From Halictus rubicundus (taxonomy: Eukaryota > Arthropoda > Insecta > Hymenoptera > Halictidae): 64,000 nt of DNA. Location of the stretch: the NCBI RefSeq assembly GCF_050948215.1, contig NC_135165.1:8860001-8924000 (forward strand), read 5' to 3'. Every line of letters begins with the position of its first letter. Position 1 is the first letter of the stretch. This document shows, one piece after another, positions 1 to 12,939 of the stretch. The notes below the pieces were generated by a model. The model was not told where the DNA came from. It did no database searches and saw nothing but the letters and a program-made list of their open reading frames with translations. A program made the translations under genes and the position numbers.

Positions 1-2525
1 ACAATTAGGGGGGCGCCCTGCAACAGCTCGTAATTCTTTACACACTCTCGCGATTATCGCGATCTTCCTTTCGATTGCTCGCTTTTTCCGCGACTTCGAT
101 TTATCGTCTCGAAACCGGAGCGCACCAAAGAAACAATTATCCTTAGAAGAATCGCGGAAATTTTTTTTCCGCGGGAATTATGGCTCCAATTAATTTCTAC
201 ATCTGTTGATTTTTCTGTAGTGAAAAGACAAGGTGACGGTACTTTAATTTTTGTACCAGGCCCGATATTATCTGTTAAAAAAAACTCATGCCGTATTTAA
301 TTCCAGCTTCCGCACATCTGGTTAGGGAATGTAAATTTGCATACACCATTTAAACACCAATTAGATGTTCTCTCTGTAACTTGGGCTGCAATCTCAAACT
401 TAATTTCAAAGCATTAAATTCTCCGCGTTTAAGCGAATGAGATTCTAGATTTTTGTGGGGAGGTTGGAATTAGTAATTAATGTGCGTTGATTTATTTAAG
501 GTTTAATCGTAGTATAAAACATAGTTAATCGGCATCACTAGTAGCACTGTAAATATTTTCCTTTTCAATGATATATATCTAAACCAGATGTAAAACATAA
601 TTTTTAATGAATCAATTATTAACTATTGAAATATTTTTCATTATCAAGACACGTGGAAGTTCGACCAAGGTGTACAAATTAGGCTATTCTTCCCCATTCC
701 CGCTTTCTCAAAAAATAAAAATTGTTCAATCGGTCTGTAAAAAAAAATATGAATGCATACAGGTCCTTTTGAGATCGTGGCGGTTCAAACAGTTGAAACA
801 AAAATCGAATTCGAAAGAGGAAACTGTTTATTTCAAGCGTGAAGAAATTTATTAGGCTTCTACAGGAAAACGTATTTCAAAGAACATCGCAGCGTTCGGG
901 AAAAAGTGGGGGTGGTTCAAGGAAAATCATGGACGTCGGAAGTTTCCTTATCGGAATGTCTTGTCTAACGATCGAAAATCAGATCGCCGGGGTGTATTTT
1001 CTCGTTCTAATCCCGGCGGATCGGATCCCGGGCCGTTTACAATCGCAGTGGAGCGGATCATTGTCCCGAATTTTCGTGGAAAACAGAGGACCTCGGCGTT
1101 ATTTGCCGGTTTCCACGACTGTTCGCCGTCGCCGATCGCACGAGTGTTTGTGTTATGTTTATTCAGGGACCGTCCGAGCTTGAGATGACACTCGACACGA
1201 TTTCGATAAAGGAATAGAAAAGAAGCCGGATCCCCTGGAGACATTTTCGAGGGACTACGTGCTCCCTTCGGTCGTGTGCAATCGATACTTGTACCTCGTT
1301 GCATTCGCAATACTCTGCATACACACTGACGCATACTTACATGTAACACACGTTGCCCTGACTCGAACCAGAACTCTTTTATCTACATACATTCTGAAGT
1401 TTCGAATCTTCTTATACGACGAGAAGCGGGTTTGAGTGATTCGATGGCTATCAATACCGAAATATCCATTCAATCTCGAGGCTTTCTTTTTTTTCTATTT
1501 AATGTGCATCGAGAACGGAAGAGGCTTGTACAAACCGTTGAGAATGTGTGTCTGTTATGGTAATCGATGCAAATATCCTCTTTTCTGAGAATGCACTTTT
1601 ACCCATTTAATTGGTCGTTCGCCTGTGGATTTCGAATGGAATTCTATACAAGAAATATTTCAAATTCCTTCATTTTTACTCGTTTATTTCGACATACCTG
1701 AATTGTTGTAACCTTTTTACTATCTGAAATTGCACATATTTTCGTTATACAGCATAAAATGCGCAGTGTAATTATGAATGTCTCCACAGTGACACTAGTG
1801 GAGAACGGAAGGTTAAAATAATTTAGTACGCTAATTTACATTTGTTTAAACAATGTCTGGATAAACATTTCAACACGAAACATATTGTACAATAAAAGAA
1901 AAAAATTTCAATCATCCTGGAAAATTGTGTTACATTTTCCTGACACAACACTGTGCGAAACATCGTCAACAAATATTTCTTGTAAAACCAAAGAAATATA
2001 GGCAACTTTAAAAAGTCACTCACTATAGCTTACACTATACAGAATATTTCTGTCACGTTTGTCGTCCATTCAGCGGGATATTAACAACGAAAAAAAAAAT
2101 GATTTATACAGAATCTGTGATACAGTTACGATCGTCAGTGTGGGATTTAGGATCTCAGGACAGTCGACTTTTCTCCGGGTAGAAGGCGGAAGGATTTCTG
2201 ACGAGAAAGCGCATCTTCGTGAGGGCTTTCAGCTCCTTTCATCCTGAAAACGTGAGCCCCGTTATAATGTCGGTTCCGGAACTCACGTGACTCTTCGCTG
2301 ACGCGGAAGAACGTCGTATTGTCGTTCGATCCTGTCACCGTCGTCGCCGTTTTCGTGTCTTTCCCCGGTCCGGTTTTTGCACGGTTTTTGCCTGTCAGCC
2401 GACTACGATTCCTCGATACACGTCGCTTTTTGTCAATCCGCATGTCGCTATTAATGTCCGCCCCCCTTTTTCTGGCTTGTCCCTCCGGGAGACTAATGCG
2501 CTTTGTTCACGCTACGCCACGGAGT
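1..2525. other. Non-coding DNA, no gene recognised
   Basis: Mixed AT-rich and CpG-rich sequence. Short open frames occur on both strands (for example around 839-1473) but overlap each other in several frames, which is what GC-rich DNA gives by chance. None shows a recognisable domain, signal peptide or convincing splice boundaries. I see no RNA gene or mobile element here. Confidence 0.6.
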
Positions 2526-2566
2526 CGTCGGTCTCGCTCGGTTTCACTCGGTCTCACTCGGTTTGT
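2526..2566. repeat. Short CTCGGT minisatellite
   Basis: About four imperfect copies of a 10-bp unit of the type CTCGGTTTCA occur back to back in a pyrimidine-rich strand. It is a small local expansion with no sign of function. The flanking 2567-4090 stretch holds no gene that I recognise. It is GC-rich around 3220-3540 and pyrimidine-rich around 3570-3700. Confidence 0.6.
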
Positions 2567-4099
2567 TAGCGCATCTCGCGAAATATCATTTCCGCGACCT
2601 ATTGTGCTCGCGTTTTCCGTGGAATCGTCAAAATAATACATACTATGCTGGCTCGAGGAATTTCTCAGAGAATGGTTCCTCGTGAAAACCTGTGAAATCA
2701 TTATGCTATTTTTGTAACTTATTGCGTAAACAATTAGGGATATCATAATCCTATTTTTTGACAGATTAAAAAAAAACATGTCGTAGAATATTTGTTCTGG
2801 TCGCATTTTAAAACTTGGACCTTCTACTGCCGAGTCCGTTGTTCATTTTTCCCAAGAAAATTTTTGACACTGTGTAACAGGTAAGAAAGTGAACATACTT
2901 TTTCGTTTCAAAATTTTGCGAATTCAAACAATCGTACTGACGATTGTACGAAGATTCGAAGATTGGAGTCTCGGCTTTGAAATGAGCCCTCGATAGTCGC
3001 TGTACATTTTTTTTTTTTTTGACGAGATATCTAACGTCTTGCACGGCTGTGTACAAGACTTCGTTTTCAACGAAAGATTAAAACACAAGCATTAAAGGAA
3101 CGTACAGAATCCATATGCTGGTTAAGAAATGCAATACCAGCATAATAGTTCAAAACAGACAAAAATGAATCACTAGTAACATCCTACCATACAAAAACGC
3201 AACAACCAAGAACAACACTGCCAGGGCCGTCCGAACCCCATAGATGTTTCTCACGCGACGTGCACGTTCCATCGAAATTCATTTTACCTTGGGGTTTCCG
3301 TTTTAGGTGGAAAAACCACGGGGTTCACGTGCTTGTCACGAAGCTCTCGGGGATCTTTCGAAGGGATCTAACGTGCCTGAGGATCGTCCATCTTCCAGGA
3401 GCACCTTATTATGCCCGTCCGAGTGGAGCGGTGTTCTTATGGCGGTTCTGGGGTCAGGAAGCATTAGAAGCTGCCGCATTCGGGCCGCGCGGTCACGAAC
3501 AGTCAAAGATCCCGTGAGAAGCTCTGGGGGATAAGGCTTGCAAATGGTGGAAAAAAGTGGCCCGCACGATAACGCTCTTCTCCCTCCTTAGCCCCCTGGA
3601 GCTCTTTCATCCGGCTCTTTTGCTCTTTCATCGAGCTAGCTTTAACTCTTTCCCTTTCTCTGTCTCTCTTTCACTCCATCCACGAACGCCTCTTCAACGG
3701 GTTCTTCTTCCTGTTCCCGTAGTCTGGTCGTCTCATTCCGCACGCGGCCGTCACATTAGACCGCCAGGCGTTTCCATTTTCATGAAACGTGCGTCGTTGA
3801 CGGGAACGACGGCCCGCTAACGGCGGGACGAGGCTGCGCGCATAAAGATTGCATCCCCTAGTGCACTCGCAAAGCGCCAAGTCGACCCGGCATGGTTAAT
3901 CTGCATTATCGCGCCCTCCATCCACCCGAGTTTCTACCCTTCTGCCAACACCCACGCTCAACTCAACGCCATTCGACGAGCACGAGCTACGTCGAGGGCT
4001 TTGACTGCGATGGGCACACGTGCCTCGCGGAGAATAGAGTTCATTACACTGGCCGACACCTATTTTAGGTCCTCTGGCCAGTGGGCTGCAGGGTTCAGA

Positions 4100-4610
4100 G
4101 GATTTGGGAGCTAAATGTAAAAGATGGTCGCTTTTCTATGTTGATCTTCGTTTTTCAGGGATCTTATTTTGTGTAACATGGCTTGAGCGTAGGAATTTTT
4201 CGACATTCATTGAGAAAAGAAGGTATTGATGCTTGTTGCGTGGGAGGATTCTCTAGAGTTTTCTAAGTCTACCGTGTGGTTGTTTGCAGCTTGAGAAGGT
4301 TTGAATCTGTTTTAATGTGCAGGGTGAAATTGAATTGCGTCAGGTTGTGTTTTGAGACCTAATATGAAAATATGGAAAGCGCTTTTCATCGTCAATCTTA
4401 GTTTTTGAAGGATCTTGTTTTGTATGACATGGCTTGAGGGTTGGGAATTTTTCAAAATCCATTGAATAAAATGTATTGCTGCATCTTGTGTGGGAGGATT
4501 CTGTAGAGTCTTCTGAGTATTCAGTGTGTTGTTTGTTATGTTTGAGAAGGTTTGAATTTGATTTAGAATGTATAAGGAAAATGGAATTGTATCATATTAA
4601 GCAGTGTCGT
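4100..4610. repeat. Diverged tandem duplication, period about 251 bp
   Basis: Two adjacent copies of a ~251-bp unit. Landmarks shared by both are GGATCTT followed by an ACATGGCTTGAG block (4159 and 4410), GTGGGAGGATTCT, and GAGAAGGTTTGAAT. The copies differ by many substitutions and small indels, so the duplication is old. There is no open frame across either copy, and no terminal inverted repeats, so this looks like local duplication rather than transposition. Confidence 0.75.
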
Positions 4611-5460
4611 GTTAGTGGTTAAAAAAATGTTTAGCAAGCTATATAATTGTACCTCTATGAAACGATATCATTTGATCTCTTTCTTGATAGACAATTTCGT
4701 AAAATCCATGCCATTGTATTCAAGATGCTAAATTATTTGCTACAATGCGCGAACACATAAGTCGCCTAAAGTCGCCCGATAATGTCCTCAAGCATTACTA
4801 ATAGTCATCCGAGGCGTCATTCACGTCGATCCATTAATTTCACAAAATGATAATGCTCGTCGACTGTTTTTACAAGCAAGAGCCGCTTCTTTCTTCATCC
4901 ATTGAATAAGAGCGATTACTTCTTTAGAGCGTTAGAGGAGAGTTTGAGGAGGATTTCGATGAAGCCCAATGAATCATACATCATCCTAATGACGTTCCAC
5001 CACCACCGTCCCCTGTAAGTTGTATCCGAGACGCGAACAAGACAATAGAGTGTGGATTAGGAAGCGCCTATAATTTGCAGCACGACGCGCCGCGCCGAAA
5101 CGCTCCTAATTGCTCAAAGCTGCTCAGGTAATTTATGCAATTGGAGAATTAGACCAATTTGAGGATGGCGAAACGGACGCCGCCGCATAACACGATTAAT
5201 TATCGCCGGATAGAAAATTGGTAATTGTGGTGAAGGAGACGAATGAACTCGAATGCACGGAATCCAAGTTAATTGAGCACTCTATGCTTAATAACTCAAA
5301 GCCGCGTTTCTTTAGCAACGAACTGACCAATTCATTGCCATGATTACTCGATAATTACTAATCTTCATTACTTTTCCTCTCTTTGTCTTCGTTGAATTTT
5401 TGGATTTTTATAAATTAATACACAAATAAATGTAGCAATTCTGCATTAACTGTAACAGAC
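4611..5460. other. Unique non-coding DNA, conserved-element-like in part
   Basis: No coding signal. The part 4980-5350 is dense in AATTA/TAATT-type homeodomain-core words embedded in CpG-rich sequence, a texture often seen in insect conserved non-coding DNA. This is an impression of word composition only; no alignment is available. Confidence 0.3.
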
Positions 5461-5467
5461 ACGAGCT

Positions 5468-5609
5468 AGATAGATATTTCATTATTTCCTTAATAATTTT
5501 AACAAGTTGACAATAATACGTCGATTTAAAAACAGAATTTTAAGCTTTCTGCTGTATTAAATTCCACCTACTTATTTATACCATATAAAGGCATAACATC
5601 CGCAGTCTA
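5468..5609. mobile_element. TAGACTG-family MITE copy
   Basis: The right part matches the family terminus: GCATAACATCCGCAGTCTA ending at 5609. Upstream, the motif TCCTTAATAATTTTAACAAG matches the interior of the other copies at 30.4, 51.4 and 60.4 kb. The left terminus is degraded, and no target duplication could be confirmed. A better preserved relative is at 51328-51520. Confidence 0.55.
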
Positions 5610-5644
5610 GTCATTAGCAACAAGAATTTAATCAGTAATTTCAG

Positions 5645-5681
5645 AAGAGAGAGAGAGAGGGAGAGAGAGAGAGAGAGAGAA
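5645..5681. repeat. GA microsatellite
   Basis: An almost pure (GA)n run with a few G interruptions. Any open frame crossing it is a low-complexity artefact. Confidence 0.9.
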
Positions 5682-6182
5682 GTGGGTGATAAAATAAATA
5701 TATTAAATTTTATTGTAACATACAATATTCTTACGACTAACAAACGTAAAAATATCTATTAACAATGTACTAACAAAGCCTCATTTAATCAAACAATGTA
5801 TGTTCCTCTATTTCAATACTATACATAGATAATGAAAAGGGGTTCCGAAATTCCTTGCAACTCCTGCAATTTATAACATATCTGCTTAAAAAAAATTGTA
5901 ATACAAGCCGAAAAATGTGTTTTAAACCCCGTAAATAATTGTAATTTTCCCTGTAGAAATAATGAATGAACAAAATAAAATTGTAAACTCATGTGTGGGG
6001 GTTGAACGAAATAATTGGCAATCGACGGGTTCTGGGACCCATGGAAGTCCAATAATCGAATAGGAAGCCGAGGAATGGAGTTTCGATCAGGGTTAGCGAG
6101 CAGTTGGTTTATTTGACGAGGCGACGAAAGCACCAAGGGCTTTCCAGGCCATTTTCCGCGGTGACATTCGCCCCTGGAGAGA

Positions 6183-6185
<3 letters not shown>

Positions 6186-6220
<35 letters not shown>
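6186..6220. repeat. CT microsatellite
   Basis: A pure (CT)n run. The open frame on the minus strand through it (Arg-Glu repeats) is an artefact of the dinucleotide repeat. Confidence 0.9.
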
Positions 6221-6223
<3 letters not shown>

Positions 6224-6560
6224 GGAGACATCCGGGCCTGTGGCGTGGCGCCTTAATCTACTAATTTCTCTTTCTCGGCTGGCGCCGCGAGATAAATCAA
6301 AGGCTGGCCTGCGAGCAGAGGGTCTAATTAAAGTACCCACCGGCTCTCGATAATTCCTGTCTCCCCTAATTCGTGTCTCGGCTGATTAAATCGCGGCGAG
6401 CTTAATTCGTGGACAGGCGGCGGCGCGGCGGCCCGTTTCACCGCTTGCGATTTATTCGCGGACCCCGATGCTTTTCTGCGACAATTAACCCGTTTGATGA
6501 GTTAGGTTGAACCACCCTGCCTCGAAATTATCGTTGAAATTTCAGGAATTTAATTGAACC
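6221..6560. other. Homeodomain-site-rich, CpG-rich stretch (possible enhancer)
   Basis: Several TAATTAA, TTAATT, GATAAATCA and TTTATT words lie in an otherwise GC-rich background, with a GGCGGCGCGGCGGCC core near 6417. There is no open frame of note. The composition resembles insect conserved non-coding regulatory DNA, but without cross-species alignment this is only a suggestion. The following region, 6561-8150, holds a poly-T run (7107-7128), an eroded MITE end (7801-7838) and otherwise no feature that I recognise. Confidence 0.2.
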
Positions 6561-7800
6561 AGCGATTAAGTTCGACGGGGCAAAGGGGGAAAAGTTTTAC
6601 GAGAGTCTCTCGTATCGAATCCGCTTACTTCTTTCATTAAATGTATGATATGAAAGAAAATTTTGATTTGTTGTCTTCGGGTTAAGTCTGGGGGATGAAT
6701 TGTCTTTTTTGTGCAGCCACCCTTCACATATTTTTGAACTATTTTTATTATAGAATAAAATGAATTAACATTAAAACAAAGTTTATTAATCCTTTGCGTA
6801 TCATTCTAACCTTACCATCAAAATGACGTCTCCGTTTAAATCCCATAGAGTCTCATTCATCTTCATATTCACCTAATTTAACAACGCGAGTATAATTATC
6901 CTTAAATTTATTTCCGAAATAAAATCTTCCAGCAATTACCCCGAAAGACACATTAAATCTTCCGGATCAAGATTCACTTACGAGCACCATAAATCTAACT
7001 TAGCGGCCATTGTTTCGCAAGAATACTCTCCCTCAGAGTTCGCAGATGTCAGCGAAATATTTCAGCGTTCCGTGTCCCCCATATCGGTATGTTGATCCTC
7101 CCGTCCTTTTTTTTTTTTTTTTTTTTTTGATGAAGACAAAGGAATCCGGTGTTTTATCATAGTCGTGGCTCGGCGATAAACTCGTTGAAACGTCGGGGTC
7201 CTGCAGGATAAAGCGGAAAGTCCTGGCTCGAAGGGTCGTCCCGGATCGCAGGATAGTACCTTCCTGGATGCCTAGTTTTGGAATCACGCACCGGAGTTTA
7301 GTATTGGTCGCTTCCTGGCCTCGTAACTCTAGCAAGGAGCACTCACGCCTCGCTGGCGTCGATTTTATCCAGCCGATTCCTCCTCGGGAACGGTTCAAGT
7401 GCATTCTGCTCGTCCCGGGGCAACAGCTTCTGGCTTGGAGAGGGTCCTTCGACACTTTTACACGCCCCTGGCCCCTTGTTTTTGTCTTTGTACAGGTGCT
7501 GGATGTATCGGAGATAAACTCACGACGCTCCGAGCTTGAAACGGAATTCCTTTCGCGCTAGCTACGCTGCCTCGAAATTGATTCTCGCGATTGTTTAGGG
7601 CCAACTGCGCCAAATAATTGTTATCAGTGAGTTCGTCCATGTCGGACAAGATGTAGATTCTTTGGCAAAGAGGAGTCCTCTTTACGAGTGCGTTAGTATG
7701 TGCTTCTCATACGTTTCGTGCAAACCTTTACCTTCATCTTCGATTAAATCGCTTTGCAAGTTGTGATACACGATGTATTGTCAAATGCATGTAGAAACAC

Positions 7801-7838
7801 ACGCACAATTTTTCATTCGCATAAATATCCGCAATCTA
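7801..7838. mobile_element. Eroded right end of a TAGACTG-family MITE
   Basis: The segment carries GCATAAATATCCGCAATCTA, one base from the family's right terminus, followed by GTGACGAT. The rest of the element is not recognisable upstream. Confidence 0.4.
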
Positions 7839-8149
7839 GTGACGATTATGTAAAATAAAAATCGTGTCCAGTAGATACAATAATTGTGTAATCAATTAAG
7901 TAGAAAAGTAAGAACTTGAGAGAGAGGTGAAAGGATAAACAATTATGGAAATTAGACAACAAAGAAGATACCTTCAAAGACAACAGTTGAATTAAAACAA
8001 CGAATATAGAAAACGTCTCGAAGGAAAAATTAAGTCGTTAGATCGACAAGGCACGAAGCAGCATTAAAAAACAAACGAATAATTCTTTGGACAAAAGCAA
8101 TTATGTGAAAGCCTGTCTTACAAGCAGTCCGAACAAGGCAACTAAAATT

Positions 8150-8830
8150 CCTTAGCAGCGGCAGCGTTCCATCTTCCGAGCGTTTAAAGTCGTTCGAACA
8201 ATTATGAGAGTCGCTTTACGTCGCGGCCAAGACCAACAAAGCCAAATTACACCGAAACTCTGTACCGGAGTGAAGAGCAAACGAGCGCAAACCTCTCTGA
8301 ACCGGGGAAAGAACCGCGTGCGACGGAGTGCCACCTGACCCGAACTTCGCGAAAAGAGAAGTCAACAGGATAGTCCCTCCGGCGCGGCGGCGCTGCGAGT
8401 GAGCAACTCTCTCGAAAGTAGTCAACAAAGTAGTTGCGAAACAAAGCTGTTGCAGCCCGAAAAGTTTCTCCACGAGATGAGCCAACCCTCGAGAGAAAGA
8501 GAGGGAGGGAGAAAAGGAGAGAGAAAAAGGGGTTGAAGGATCGGAACCAAAAGTGTCGAAGCACGAGATAAGGGCGATTTACGAAAACTGCGAGCCGGAC
8601 GATCGCAGTTTGCTGCGCGCACAGGAGTTTCAATTCCTGGATACACGCGAGGAGGAAGTGGTCAATAGGAAGTTCTGCTACGTGCACGCCGGTCACAGAG
8701 AGCCGGCAGGACACTCGACTGCCCGACAGGAAATGTATCCAACCGGGTTGAATCGAAATAACAATGCCCGGTACTCCGGGACGCAAGCTGCGACTACATT
8801 GTGCGTCGAACAAGCCGTTGTTCATTGATT
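8150..8830. other. GC-rich stretch with long overlapping open frames, not a supported gene
   Basis: The longest open frame in the window (192 codons, minus strand, 8247-8825) lies here together with other open frames on both strands. The translations contain a Phe/Leu/Ser-rich stretch from a GA/CT-rich segment and no domain, motif or signal that I can name. Overlapping openness on both strands is typical of stop-codon-poor GC-rich DNA, so I do not call a gene. The adjoining 8831-11040 is unique DNA, purine-rich around 10020-10230, with nothing else identified. Confidence 0.5.
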
Positions 8831-11039
8831 AGCGTGCATTCTGTGCAATCGCCGTGACCACCATCTTCTGCGCTGTAGACTTTGTGACGTTTCTTAATAG
8901 GTTCTGTCACGACCAAACGAAACAACGATAAGTTATGGTGATTTTACAGATGTAGTGCAAGGTTGAACCTTGCAGCTTCTGTTCGAATACTTCGGATATT
9001 TTTTTTGTATTTTAACTTTACTTTATGATTGTTTGAAAAAATTTTATTGGAATGCTGTTCGCATCGTACTGTGGTAAAAGGTCTTGTTCAATGAACACGG
9101 ATATTTGTTGTAACGATTTTATTTCAGGACGGACACCTGGCAGAGTGACGTCTAGACTGGTGGCTAATGACTGACTGACTACGGTTCCAACGCCCTGTCT
9201 ACTTGTACTTCTCTCTGTCCTTTGTGGAAGGGAAAAATCTCTTCCAAATAATGCTGGTGTCCTCCAGACCTTACGCACGTGGGGCTCTTCCGGTCGCGGA
9301 CGACCGCTGCCCTCTTGTCGAAGGTCCTTCGGCACTCCACGATTTATGGTACCCGTATGCAGCTATTGAGACTGTGACTAACTCGAACTAAAATCATGCT
9401 AGGGTCTGAAACTAAACAGTTCTCTCAAAAATAGCTTTGTCTAATCACGTATACCATAAATCGTGTTCAGCAGTTTTCCAACTTTCTCTAGTCCCTACAA
9501 TACCAAATCTCAATTTTACTCGCAGACAACACAATACATTTTTAAAAATCGTCTGTTCGACGATTTGGAAAAAGTGCTGTTAGGTATGCTGGGTTAAAAG
9601 TGTTTACTTTCAGTTTCTTTAAAATATGTTTGTATTAATTTTGGAAGGAACAGTAAGCTGCACTTTATGATTATTTGAAACAATGAAGAGTGAGGATGCA
9701 CGCAGTCGGAAAGTGGAGGTTATAGCGTCGTGGAAGGAGAAGGGTAAAGCGTTAAAGAAGCTGAAAGGGAGCGATCATGAGTTGGACACGCAGAAAAATT
9801 CGGCTAGGTGAGCGCCAGAATGAAACAGTATGGAACGGTATGAACCGGGAAGGGCTATGGCGGAATAGAAATTGCAGAGAAGACGGTTGCGACCACGGCG
9901 CGGAGCCGTGGCAAATAAAAACGTGCCGCGGCAAACAAATGTCGCGGAAATCGCGGGGATAAATCAGAAATTCGAAGGCAGACGCGGCCGTGGAAAATTG
10001 AAAGATCAAAGAGACAGTCGATGAAACGCCGGAAGGAAGAATTTCACCGGGAAAACCGAGTAGACCGGTGTAAAGAGCGGTGTGGGGAAACGATGAAAGA
10101 GAAGAGACACCGGGGGCATCGAATTGAAAAATTCACCGGGAAGAGAACGAGAAAAGAGAGACAGAGAAAAAGAGGAGGGGGGGAGAAGAAGAAAGAAGCT
10201 GCGCTCACCGGAAAAGGGAATCAAGAGAGACAAATTCCAGAGGCATCCTGGACAACGGCCAGGAGTACGTTTTCGATCTCGCCGCGGATCGGAAGGACGT
10301 ACCGTCGATCCTCCCGAGGAATCGAATGATCGATAATCACCGGACTGGGAAGCTTGACAATGCGGCGCCGGCTATTGGAACGAGCGGGAATCTCGAATCT
10401 CGGACACCGGTGATTAAGTTCCATCTCAATCTGGCCTCCAGGACTTTTACGGTAGTTACGGTCACATAGTTCGACCAAAAACAAACTAGCTCGATGTTCT
10501 CTTTAGTATTGTCCACAAGCATGGAAAAATGATTCGGATGATTCTCCTCTGAATGATATATTAAATAAGCACGTTTAAACCACAATTTTTCGTGATGTTC
10601 GGTAAGAATACAGCTGTTAGACATCATAGTTTAGACACGTATTTTTCTGTGTCCAGTATAAATCATAATGATTGGACTGTGGATCTTCCTGCGACGTAAG
10701 AATTGTCTACGTCAATTGCAAGCAATTTGTGCCAACTAGAAATTTCTTTTCTTCTTGAATAACTTCTAAGAACTCAAAATAATGAATTAATACCTTCAAC
10801 TTTTTTTAATCCTTGCGCTTGGTCAAATTGCAGCACAATAAAGTCCTGATCTAAGCCTAATCCTAGGCAGATACATAAAATAAAATATTTTAATGTTGTA
10901 TTTCAAACATTTCCTTACAATGAAAATAAGTTGAACAAATAGTTAATATTATGAATTATAATTTTTAACATAAAAAACTATAATAGTTAACAAAGTATCA
11001 TTTGTAGCTTAATTACGAATATTTGCATGTATCATGTTG

Positions 11040-12065
11040 ATAAACAGACAACAATGTTGTTCGGTGCGGATTTTTTGAAAATGACACGCGGACGATTGTT
11101 CCGCCCAAGGTCGTAAATCTTGGGCCCGGTTTGGTCGCGGACGCGTCACTCCCGATACCGCCGCGGTTTACTGTCCGCCAAATCAATTTTGGACAGCTGT
11201 TTCAAATGTTGATTTGCTGAATTAGTCGGAAGCGCGTTTCATCCCAGACCTGCTAGAGGATTCGTCAGTAAGGCTGATCTAGCAGGCCCTGCCTTAGACG
11301 CGTCGGTTCGTCTCGTGTGATTGTTGGTTTCGATCGCGAGAGCGTTCCGCGTCGGATCTTGGTTGCACGCGCGATGCAAGATGTGATTGCAACGCGATCA
11401 CGAACAGAAGTGAAGCTCAGATCGAGCGATCCTCACGAGCATTGTTTTTGACAAAAACCGCTCGTTCTCGCGAGAATTGTTTCTGACAAAAACCGTTCGT
11501 CCTCGCGAGAATTGTTTTGACAAAAGCTGATCGCTTGCCAGGCTCGCATAGCCCGACGACGGAACCCCGTCTACGCAAAACTGAATGTTTCACGTTTGAA
11601 TCAAACTAGTGAGCGTTTGATTTTTAGGTGAGACTCCTTTATGTATTGAAAGGGTAGTCCTCATGGAAGAGGGAGTGCACTGATTGGTTCTGCTGAATGT
11701 TGCGTTACCCAATCAGCGCATCATTGACTGATTGTCACCCTGTTTGAGTGATCTGGATGGGCTTGCCCTGGAGAGTATGAGCTGATGCCGGTCTCTCAAC
11801 AAGGCTGACCCTTGACACTTTTGAACAGTGCCCTTTTGTTTTGGATGGTCCTTCGTAGGACTTAATTTATGACATCCCGCAACCATAGGAAGTGACCACA
11901 AACGAAAGGCAGGCTGTGATGCGAGCCTGGATGGTCGTCACTGTTGCGCCGTGCCTAATCGTTGAAGGTGATCACTTAGTTACGAGCGTATCATAAACAA
12001 TTGTCCGAAGGCAAGCACCACTTGAATTGTTCCTTGCGACGGAACAAATGTCGTAATAACATTAC
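11040..12065. other. CpG-rich block of unknown origin
   Basis: About 1 kb of CpG-rich DNA stands out sharply from AT-rich flanks. It begins near TTGTTCGGTGCGG and ends near CGACGGAACAA, which are loosely inverted, so it could be a mobile element, but I could not find a reliable target duplication. It contains no coding signal. It holds a 41-bp triplication, listed separately. Confidence 0.35.
11434..11527. repeat. 41-bp unit, about 2.3 copies
   Basis: The unit contains CGCGAGAATTGTTT followed by TGACAAAAACCG, repeated with a spacing of about 41 bp. Copies are close to identical, so this is younger than most duplications in the window. Confidence 0.7.
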
Positions 12066-12123
12066 ACGCCACAAAATATCAGAAAATTATAAGTTACTAT
12101 CAACTATTTGAAATACTATTTTA

Positions 12124-12306
12124 CAGTCCTACAAAATAAGTCTCACTATTTTCACTATTTTCCAAATAAAATACTATTTTTAGATAATATTTCAAAAACT
12201 TTTTCATAAAAATAAAATAATTGATTTGCATGATTGTAGGTATGGTTTAAAAATAAAATAAACTATTTACTATTTTCTATTTCAAATACTATTTTGCCCA
12301 GCACTG
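12124..12306. mobile_element. hAT-like MITE remnant
   Basis: The right end reads TTTTGCCCAGCACTG, the reverse complement of a CAGTGCTGGGCAAAA terminus typical of some insect hAT-like elements. The proposed left end, CAGTCCTACAAAATA at 12124, resembles it. The interior is built of CTATTTT/AAATAC low-complexity words. The flanking 8-mers do not match, so the left boundary is uncertain. Confidence 0.4.
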
Positions 12307-12309
12307 ATA

Positions 12310-12693
12310 TAGTTCTGATCGCGTCGACCGCCTCAAACGTAGAAGGCGCACTACGTCCTGTCAATTAAGCCACTAAATACAGTTCTAATTATATCGTGTA
12401 TAGTGTCGTTTTAATTAGAAACATGCCACAAATAAGTTGGTGAAAGTCCCATAAAAAAATAATTAAAAATAAAGAAGTTTTATAATTGGATTAGTAGTGG
12501 ATCACACCGATATACCCGATCCGGTATTGGTATTTGATTACGCGGCATGTCTATACTTCGCACTGTTCGGCGACCGAGGCAGCTCGATTTTCTTGACCCC
12601 TCGCTGGGTATGCCCCCCCCCCCCCCAGTGAAGGGGATAGGCGAACTGACTAAAATCGTGTAGTGCTGTTCGACTTAGATCACGATTTTACTG
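12310..12693. mobile_element. Diverged copy of the 58.7-kb pogo-like MITE
   Basis: Homologous to 58717-59455: shared landmarks are AAACGTAGAA, GAAAGTCCCAT, AATAAAGAAGTTTT, ATTAGTAGTGG, TCACACCGATAT and GGCGACCGAGG. The right end ATCACGATTTTACTG is followed by TA at 12694-12695, matching the TA-flanked end of the other copy. The copy is internally shortened, its left end is unclear, and it contains a C homopolymer near 12608-12622. Confidence 0.6.
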
Positions 12694-12875
12694 TACTAAT
12701 TTTTGCCGTAAGTGCATCAAATCCGCAGTTTAGAAATGATGAAAGAAGGTAGAAGTTTTATAGCAATTTCGCTATTTGCCAACAAGGAATGTGTTAATAG
12801 TGTGGGATCAGGACACCCCACCCCCTTCTAGACCAAATACGTATGGAGATTAGGAAAAGCCAGAAGGTTCCGTGG

Positions 12876-12937
12876 GTTTGCGTGTTAGCTGATCAGCTAC
12901 AACTATTGAGGTCGCGGGTTCGATTCTCGCTGGCAAA
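12876..12937 (+). other. tRNA-like segment with Pol III box B (tRNA relic or SINE head)
   Basis: Box B (GGTTCGATTCT, 12917-12927) sits in a good T-arm: stem GCGGG/CTCGC around loop TTCGATT. The acceptor strands TTTGC and GCAAA pair, and a perfect D-stem TAGC/GCTA flanks a short loop. The anticodon arm is missing: only about 14 nt separate the D- and T-arms, so it cannot be a normal cytosolic tRNA. A T-run follows at 12945-12949. It could be a deleted tRNA pseudogene, a SINE head, or a short mitochondrial-type tRNA relic. I see no clear 3' tail or flanking duplication. Confidence 0.45.
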
Positions 12938-12939
12938 TT

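Noticed and set aside
8247..8825. Longest open frame, 192 codons, minus strand
   Set aside because: No recognisable domain; overlaps other open frames on both strands; part is derived from a GA/CT-rich stretch. Chance openness in GC-rich DNA is more likely.
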